Positions 57,436 to 64,000 of a stretch of 64,000 nucleotides of DNA are shown one piece after another (the first letter of the stretch is position 1; each line of letters opens with the position of its first letter). The notes beneath the pieces are model-generated. The model saw nothing but the letters and a program-made list of their open reading frames with translations, was not told where the DNA came from and ran no database searches. The DNA is from Sesamum alatum (Eukaryota > Streptophyta > Magnoliopsida > Lamiales > Pedaliaceae). The stretch is from NCBI GenBank assembly GCA_034509735.1, contig JACGWO010000002.1:26583636-26647635 (forward strand), in the 5' to 3' direction. A program made the translations under genes and the position numbers.

Positions 57436-58667
57436 ATTTTAAATGAGCAAATTATCCCCTTATGAAAAATAAAATAGCAATTTACCTATTCGTGTTTTTT
57501 TTATAAAATGAATTAATTTACCTCTCTCTGTTTTTAAAATGGAGCACCATTTAAAAGAATATAAGGCGGTAAATGGCATTAAACCTGATAATTAAGTATA
57601 AAAATTCGAGTATGTTACAGTGTGTTTATATATCAGTCTATAAAAACTCATGTGCACTAAACAGGTCAATCCGAAATTTGTATTCATTTAGTTCTCAAAT
57701 AATAAATTATATAAGTTATTAACTTTTTTTATATAATATTTTGTAGGATCTCTCTAGTCCAACTACATATAATTTGTGCAACAAACATATTTTGTTAAAA
57801 GTTAGACTTAAAAAAAAAAGATGTTATAAAATATTTTCTTCTAACATATTAAAATAAAATAAAAATATTTTTGGAAAAAAAACGTTACAAGACTAAATTC
57901 CTTTGTAAATAAATATGTTACAAAAACTAAATGTATATGTTAACAGAACTATTAGTTCTTTTTCCATGTAATTTTTTTTTGACAAAAATACTTTTTTTTG
58001 GCTCCAAAATATTAAATTTTTACAAAAAGATTCCGAAAAAAATATTAGGTTTACTCCATTCAAATTTATACTCAAGGAAATAAATTGCAGTTGGAATTTA
58101 AATTTGACTGACAGAAATAGTTTATATCAATAACATAAATTTTTAGAAAGTAATTCAAAAAATCGCATAATTTAACTGAAAATTAATGCCACAAATTCAT
58201 TCGATGAACTAATTTGAAATCCATTAAAAAGATAAACATGATTTTGAAATTGAGTTGAAATATCAGGGACGAAATTAAATTTCAGTCCTTAAGAGCCTGT
58301 ATATTATCCCTTTCCCCACATTTTTGGATCTTTTTCTATATATATATATATATATATCTTTTAGAAAATTTTCATAAGATACTCATAGGAATTTGTATGA
58401 TTCCCTATCTATTTATTAAAAAGCAGTCAATTAATGAAAGTCAGACAAATTATCAACCAAAAAAAAAATGAAGAAAACACTACAAGAAAATTATTCAATA
58501 GGCACCAAAAAAAAAAAAAAAAAAATAACGACGAGTTAATTAGCAAGTAAAATTCTCATTGCTAATTTATAAGATTGAATACAAGAAATTTACTTACTAA
58601 TACATTTAGCAACGAAAATTTACTTATTAACGAATTTAACATTAACGAATTGTTTAATATATATATA
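57436..58667. other. AT-rich intergenic DNA with a possible isolated CACTA terminus
   Basis: No gene seen. At 58487 cactacaagaaaattattca looks like one end of another CACTA-type element, followed by words such as gctaatttataag and ttagcaacgaaaattta. No opposite end is identified. A (TA)n run lies at about 58339-58357. Confidence 0.45.
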
Positions 58668-60067
58668 GAAAAATGCATTTTTTGTCCCATATTAGAGGCT
58701 CATTTTCAATTTAATTAGCCCCATATGTTGCACCTTTCTCACATCGAGTCCCATATATGTAGAAAAAGGGTTAAATGTATTTTTCGTCCTGTATTTTTTG
58801 TATTTTGGTATTTTAGTCCTTTATCTTTTTAGGGTAGCAAATAAGTCCTGTAACTTTTTAATTTTTCGCGATTTTGGTCCTTCAATCACCGGAGTTTGGA
58901 AATGTTGCCGGAATTTTTTTTAAATTTGGGGCTTTTATTCACATTGGTCAATTCCTGCCAGCATGTAATTGTATTTCATCCCGTATCTTTTATATTTTGG
59001 CATTTTAGTCCTTTATATTTCTAGGTTAGCAAATAAGTCCTATAACTTTTATTTTTTCGTGATTTTGGTCCATTAAATTGACCAATGGGAAGAAAAGCAC
59101 CAAATTAAAAAAAATTTCCGGCCAACACTTGCAAACTCCAGCGACGAAAGGACCAAAATCGGGAAAAATTAAAAAGTTACAGGACCTATTTGCTACCCTA
59201 AAAAGATAAAGGACTAAAATGCCAAAATGCAAAAAATACAGGACGAAAATTCCATTTAATCCTGTAGAAAAAATCTCAATGTCAATCCCAAGTGACTTTT
59301 CAGTCCAAATTTTAACGAAAAAGTCATGTGAATTAAGGGTAACTGTCAAAGGATGATAGTGCTTTGGTTGACTTGAAGAAATCAAATGATTTTATTTCCC
59401 TTGCCCTAATTTGCCAGAAGTCTCCCCCCCCCCCCCCCCCCCCAAAATGAAACCCTAATTCTACCCATCCAAAATTAAACTTGAAATCTAAGAAATTGAA
59501 GGGATAATCACAATATACAGTACGATGGAGGAGCGGAGGGAGTGAGAAGATGTCACTTCGAGATGAGGTGCTTAATGCTTTTCCCCCTCCATCTTGGTGG
59601 ATCTTGTAATATATATATATATATATATATATCACACCGACTTGCAATATCCCCATAATTGTAAAATCTTCTACCTAAATTATTGTCTATCCATAACGTC
59701 CCCAAAATACTCGCTCCTCCCACAATAACATTTGGGTTCTTGATCATTCACCAACTTTTTCTATACTTCATTGACATGGCCTCCTTTGCAGCTTGCAAAA
59801 TTAATTTTTTGGGTGCAAAAATATTGGTGTCAGTTCTAGCTTCCATTACTCCCTAATAAAAACGTTTTTTCCCACCAAACCACAGCATCACGTGCATTTA
59901 CTAACGGTCACGTGACTTTTCGATCCAATTTTTAACGAAAAAGTCACGTGGGACTAACATTGAGAATTTTTCTAAATATATGAGACTCAATTAGAGAAGG
60001 ATGTAACAATATATGAGACTAAATCGAAAATGAGTCTATTATATGGGATGAAAAAGGGGATTTTGCC
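58668..60067. mobile_element. MULE-like element, about 1.4 kb, with a nested MITE
   Basis: The left arm (58668-58767, continued at 59273-59330) and right arm (about 59905-60067) are inverted copies of about 155 bp: gtcccatattagaggctcat pairs with the complement near 60032-60052, and ctcaatgtcaatcccaagtg with that near 59950-59970. The left arm is split by an inserted 495-bp MITE. Flanks are atatatata on both sides, a possible 9-bp duplication but in simple sequence. The middle (59345-59900) is not repeated and holds a poly-C run and non-TE-looking sequence. Confidence 0.7.
58768..59262. mobile_element. MULE-like MITE, 495 bp, nested
   Basis: Inverted arms of about 115 bp (gggttaaatgtatttttcgt on the left; the right end is its near complement ending catttaatcc). 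The perfect 10-bp target duplications are tgtagaaaaa at 58758-58767 and 59263-59272. A third, directly oriented copy of the arm lies inside at about 58970-59075. No coding sequence. Confidence 0.9.
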
Positions 60068-60180
60068 ATATATATATATATATTGAATAGTGTAAATTAA
60101 CAAAAAAAAAAATACTTGCTAATTAGTTCAATGCTGATTTCAACATCATTTTTTTTTTATAGTTATTAAGCTATTTTTTG

Positions 60181-60422
60181 GGGTTAAATGCATTTGCCCC
60201 CCCGTGTTAATCAAAAAGAGCAATTACCCGCAGTGAAAAAATAACTAGCAATTTATCCCCCTGTGTTATTCAAAATGTAGCAAACAACCCCCTTTTGCTC
60301 CATTTTTAGGGATCTTTTTGTTCCATTTTTTAAAATACAGAAGGTAAATTACTATTTATTTTTTCACAAGGGTTTTTTTGCACGTTTTGCATATTACAAG
60401 AGAAGTAATTGCATTTTTCCCC
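60181..60422. mobile_element. MULE-like MITE, 242 bp
   Basis: It starts gggttaaatgcatttgcccc and ends gtaattgcatttttcccc, imperfect inverted termini. The 9-bp target duplications are perfect: tattttttg at 60172-60180 and 60423-60431. Its terminus resembles that of the 58768-59262 element. Confidence 0.85.
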
Positions 60423-60431
60423 TATTTTTTG

Positions 60432-61640
60432 TAGTGAAAAGAAATGATGAAAGTCGAATGAATGTGTATAATGAGAAGGCAACTTATTTGTCGAAATCAT
60501 CTCTGTGTAGGCCCTAACTCTGTTCTTTATATCCCTTCCAAACCACTCAACATTTGCTTTTTCTAGTAGACAACATGCAATTATGCAAATCATTATCCTT
60601 CACACTGTAATCATAGACATGAAATATTGCTATCCTTCTCTTTGGCATCACGTTAATTAATAACTTTATCCAAAACATACATACTCCGCATGTGGAGTAG
60701 GAAGTATGGGCGAAAGTCCATCCCAAGCACGCACCACATCTCATATGCAAATAGTAGGTGTGTGCTAGGCTGTCCTCACATGAAGAAATGTGGCCAAGTA
60801 TTTGAAAAAATATCGATTCCCTTCGAATAACAACGTTCATTTAGCAATTGACTTATTTAATAGCTTTTGTTAGGGTTTAATTTAAGTTTTATATTAAATT
60901 GTTTAAAGTTATGCCTTTTTAGACTCTAAATTATAATTTTTACATATTTTTTAAAATGTTTTTTTTATAATAATTTCCGTCCAACATCAAATATTTTTGT
61001 TCTTTGTTTTGTAATAACGTCCGTTCAACATCATATTATTTTTATATTTATCAATTTTTATTTAAAAAAAATCTAAACTTCAACAAAAAGTTGATATTTT
61101 CATCTTACTGTCCAAGGTTATATAATTATATCACATATAAAAGATATATGTAATCTTCAAATAATGAGGGGTACTTGAAATTGAATCAAACTTTAGAGGA
61201 GGTCGATATAATTTACTTGAAAAAATATGTGGGCTATTTATGACTAGAGGAAGATGCGTGGAGTGTAGAAGCACGACTAGCATAGCAACCAACTAATCCT
61301 TAAGTCCGATGATATCTAAATGAGGGGTAATTTTTATTTTCATCCCTTTGTTTATAAATGAATTGCAAAATCATCTTATACATTTCCAATTTTTGCAATT
61401 TCATCCTTTCGGCTACATTTCAACCACATTTTTCAGTCAAAACTCATCCAATATTTGACTAAAATGCCTTCCATATAAATAGTACATATGAGACAATCAA
61501 ATTGGTCCCTTTTTTTAAATAAAATGCCAAAATGATCTCTCACTTTTTAAACACAATGTCAAAATGGTCTTCTTTACCGTTACATTGTGACTATTGGAAG
61601 ACAACTGATTCCCAAGCAAAATATTTTTCCTATATAAACC
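60432..61640. other. AT-rich intergenic DNA, no gene seen
   Basis: A 97-codon open frame at 60547-60840 on the minus strand has no recognisable content. 61322-61560 has MITE-like wording (ggggtaatttttattttcat) without a clear partner end. Confidence 0.5.
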
Positions 61641-61645
61641 CCATT

Positions 61646-64000
61646 TGCTACAAGAAAAAAGGCTTTTTTGGCAAATTGTAGCGAAAGGCCAAAATTCGTA
61701 GCAAAAACGTTTTTGCTACGAATTTGCTACGAATTCGGTCCGTAGTCTATACGGGCGTAACAAATGCTTTGCTACGGACAATATTCGTAGCAATTACCTA
61801 TTTGCTACAAAAAAAATGCTTTTGTTACGATATCATTTTTCGTAACAAATATAGTAGCAAAAAATAACGACCCTTTGTTACAGTTGTTGAGTCGTAGCCA
61901 TTACTTGGCATTTGCTACGAGTATAGTAGCTTTCATTACAACAGCAAATTCGTAACAAAAAGTTCAATCAAAATCATTATCTTTTGCTACGGACCTCTAG
62001 CTGTAACAATAAAATATTGCATTAACTTTTACTACGACGATTTTGGTGTAGCAAAAAACTAAAATTTGATAATGCATTTTTATAAAAGGTATCCTGATGT
62101 TGTTTACAATATCTATTATTTGAATTTTTTTATAATCTTATTTATATTAATAATTGAAACTATTATTAAATTATCATTATATCTACAAAAATTAAATTAC
62201 ATTACAAGAAAGTTTATAATTAACTAAAGCAATATCATAACATAACTTGCAGATGATATAGAACTAATATTTGTACCAACATTGAATAACATAATTAGTC
62301 AATTACCTGCATAGCACATATTACATATCTAATAAGTTGCGACAAAAAGTACAATCTCCTAATTCCAACATGTTCAAATTACACAGTCCTTAGCCAAAAA
62401 AGTTAAAGTTGCATATATAATAGAACCTATTTTTGGCCAATACATGAATTTGACAAAAAAGTAACTCCTCGGCTTTTCAAATCTCCATGACCTAAAATAT
62501 TTTAACCATAAAATCAAAATAAATCAAAAGTACAAAGAAAAGTATATAAAGTTGAAAGGGGAAATGAAAGAAACACATAAGGAACTTCTTACATTGACAA
62601 ACTCTCAATAGACACATTGGTTAACAACATCTCCAATGGTGGTAACATCTTTACTAGATCGTTGCAACTTCTCATTAGGAATGTGAGCCTTCCCAACATA
62701 TACCCTCAGAAATCCAGGTGGAACCCCCTCTTGGCCAATTGTACCAACCACAACTCCTTCAACAACAATTTTTTTGGTTATCTGATGACAAAATAAATGA
62801 ACCTTTGCCCCAATCTGCATTTAAAAGATTCAATAATAATTTGATCATCTTCAATACCTTAACACTGAGGCTCACACATTCATTCCTCAAAAACACTTTC
62901 AATGTAATATACATACATTCAAACCCTTAGTATAATCAGCAATGAGTTTTCCTTTTTTCGATCTTTCACCAACCCCCTGCATTAAATCAAGTATAATAAT
63001 TAAAGCAGTAAAGAGAGTTGAAAAAGAAAATTAGCAAATAAATAGAATACTTCGGTTGTTGCATATCTCAATCCACTCGAACTCGATTGTTGCAAGTGTG
63101 ATGCATCTGGAACCTATGAATTAATTGTGATAGAATCATCAAAATTTTATATACATATATATATATGTATTTATACAATGTACAAAATAACATTTAGTTA
63201 CTTACTTGAGTTAAAATAGAAGACACTGTGGGGAGTTGACCTATGAGCATTTCCAACTTCTGGCTTAATGAAGTTAGCTTTTCCTTTTCTATCCTTAACT
63301 GCTCTTTTTCCTGATTGAATCCATCTTGCATTTGTTTCATTTTTTCTCTTTCCTCATTCAATTCATCCTTAAGCATTTTCAGTTCTTCTTTTTCTTGTAC
63401 CAAGCTAATGGATGAAATCACATTTTCAATTGTTCGCTTCCCTGTTCTTCCTGTCAGTTTTTTGTATTTCTCCTCTCCCATCGCATTCTTAAAAAGTTGT
63501 TCCTTAAATTCCTTGTCTATTTCTAACTCAGGCTTCTTAGATGGCTCCCGAGTGAAATGTGTCTCAAAAGAAGTGTAACATCATTCAAATAATAAGGACC
63601 ACTCAGAATTTCTGAAAGTGGGTCTTCTCTGACTGAAATGGAGACAGGGGTTACCTGAAGATGGAGAAATTGGTGGACACCCAGACGACATGGAGGCATT
63701 AAAGGCGGCTTTGGCGAAGAATTTCACGGCGACGACAGAGTTTCTCCTTGTCTGAGAAAGAGAGAGTTTTTTGTCGAAGAAATGTTGAAGGGAGAGAGGG
63801 GTTTGTTGAAATGTTGAAGGAGGGGGGTTTTGTCTATACAATAATTTTTATTTTATTTGCTAAATATGTGTAGGTATTTTTCTTTTTTAAATTTTTTTGC
63901 AAAAATAAATTTGGAGGGAAACAAATTTTAGTTGGAGCCAATTTTTTTTCTACAATTAGTAAATATTTATTGCAAAAACTCACTAAACGACGTCGTTTTA
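61646..64000 (-). mobile_element. CACTA-like element 3, partial at the window edge
   Basis: It begins tgctacaagaaaaaaggctt, close to the CACTACAAGAAAA-type terminus but with diverged first bases. Many inverted copies of ttcgtagcaaa- or tttgctacga-like motifs follow (61650-62060), the expected subterminal repeats. A TNP1-like gene follows on the minus strand (62605-63580). The element runs past the end of the window. Confidence 0.65.
62605..63580 (-). CDS. TNP1/Transposase_23-like CACTA accessory protein, multi-exon
   Basis: Exons on the minus strand: 63580 to about 63206, encoding KPELEIDKEFKEQLFKNAMG, then a long charged coiled coil (EKEELKMLKDELNEEREKMK, about 63290-63400) and TVSSILTQV. 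Then short exons near 63115-63052 and 62978-62935. The last exon is about 62820-62608, with KVHLFCHQITKKIVVEGVVV and TIGDVVNQCV, ending at the stop TAA/TGA-side near 62605. The last part resembles the TNP1/En-Spm-like domain (VALG...TIGDAVGQ in family members). Such proteins bind subterminal repeats of CACTA elements. The 5' start is uncertain: 63581-63841 may be leader or a first exon. Exon edges are read by eye. Confidence 0.6.

Noticed and set aside
60547..60840. A 97-codon cysteine-containing frame as a small secreted peptide gene
   Set aside because: It has no signal peptide and no domain. The region looks intergenic and codon content is unremarkable.

Overview
This window is nuclear DNA from a flowering plant, almost certainly a eudicot. 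It has plant CACTA (En/Spm) transposons, Ty1/copia and Ty3/gypsy retrotransposons with initiator-Met tRNA primer sites, a LINE/L1 piece, several MITE types, and one spliced plant-type GT47 (exostosin-family) gene. The copia and CACTA proteins remind me of Lamiales elements (sesame and relatives), but that is recollection and a weak inference. I saw no rRNA or tRNA gene, no CRISPR array and no prokaryotic feature.

Layout. 1-39576 is a dense nest of transposable elements. CACTA-1 (1-3834, cut by the window edge) is split by a solo LTR (770-2756). A degraded copia gag fragment follows (about 3838-4838), then an inverted LTR of a related copia family (about 4840-6242 and 8223-8790) that is itself split by a solo LTR (6243-8222). 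Next come a Tat-like Ty3/gypsy fragment with an RNase H relic (9919-10275) and a 26-30 bp repeat block that is split by a third solo LTR (10392-12620). CACTA-2 (13233 to about 22649) carries a Transposase_24-type gene and a tnp2 transposase gene, both on the minus strand and both damaged; it has lost one terminus. A probable solo LTR (23003-24545) and the 5' half of a copia pol (25141-26526) follow. That copia pol runs into a partial LTR (26527-27527), which in turn abuts a full-length Ty3/gypsy element (27528-34468). The gypsy element has LTRs that look identical by eye, a PBS and a PPT, but two frameshifts. On its far side lie a LINE/L1 relic (34469 to about 36268) and the 3' half of a copia element with its 3' LTR (about 36269-39576).

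42491-47980 is the only convincing host gene: a four-exon minus-strand GT47 glycosyltransferase of 529 predicted residues, probably with a 5'-UTR intron reaching about 49001. It looks intact.

49150-64000 is AT-rich intergenic DNA with small elements: a hAT-like MITE, the 5' part of another copia element in reverse (LTR 53128-53670), a long inverted-repeat element (53695-54941), a 374-bp tandem duplication ending at a CACTA-type MITE (57131-57435), MULE-like MITEs with 9-10 bp target duplications (one nested inside another), and, at the right edge, a third CACTA-like element with a TNP1-like gene.

The elements do not form a pathway. Their value is as a stratigraphic record: target-site duplications give the insertion order in several places, and mismatched flanks mark places where DNA was later lost or exchanged. 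I found no convincing new biological system. The most unusual items are the gypsy element with identical LTRs but no target duplication, its pol frame that runs about 74 codons into the LTR, the LTR-in-LTR nests, and the nested MULE-like MITEs.
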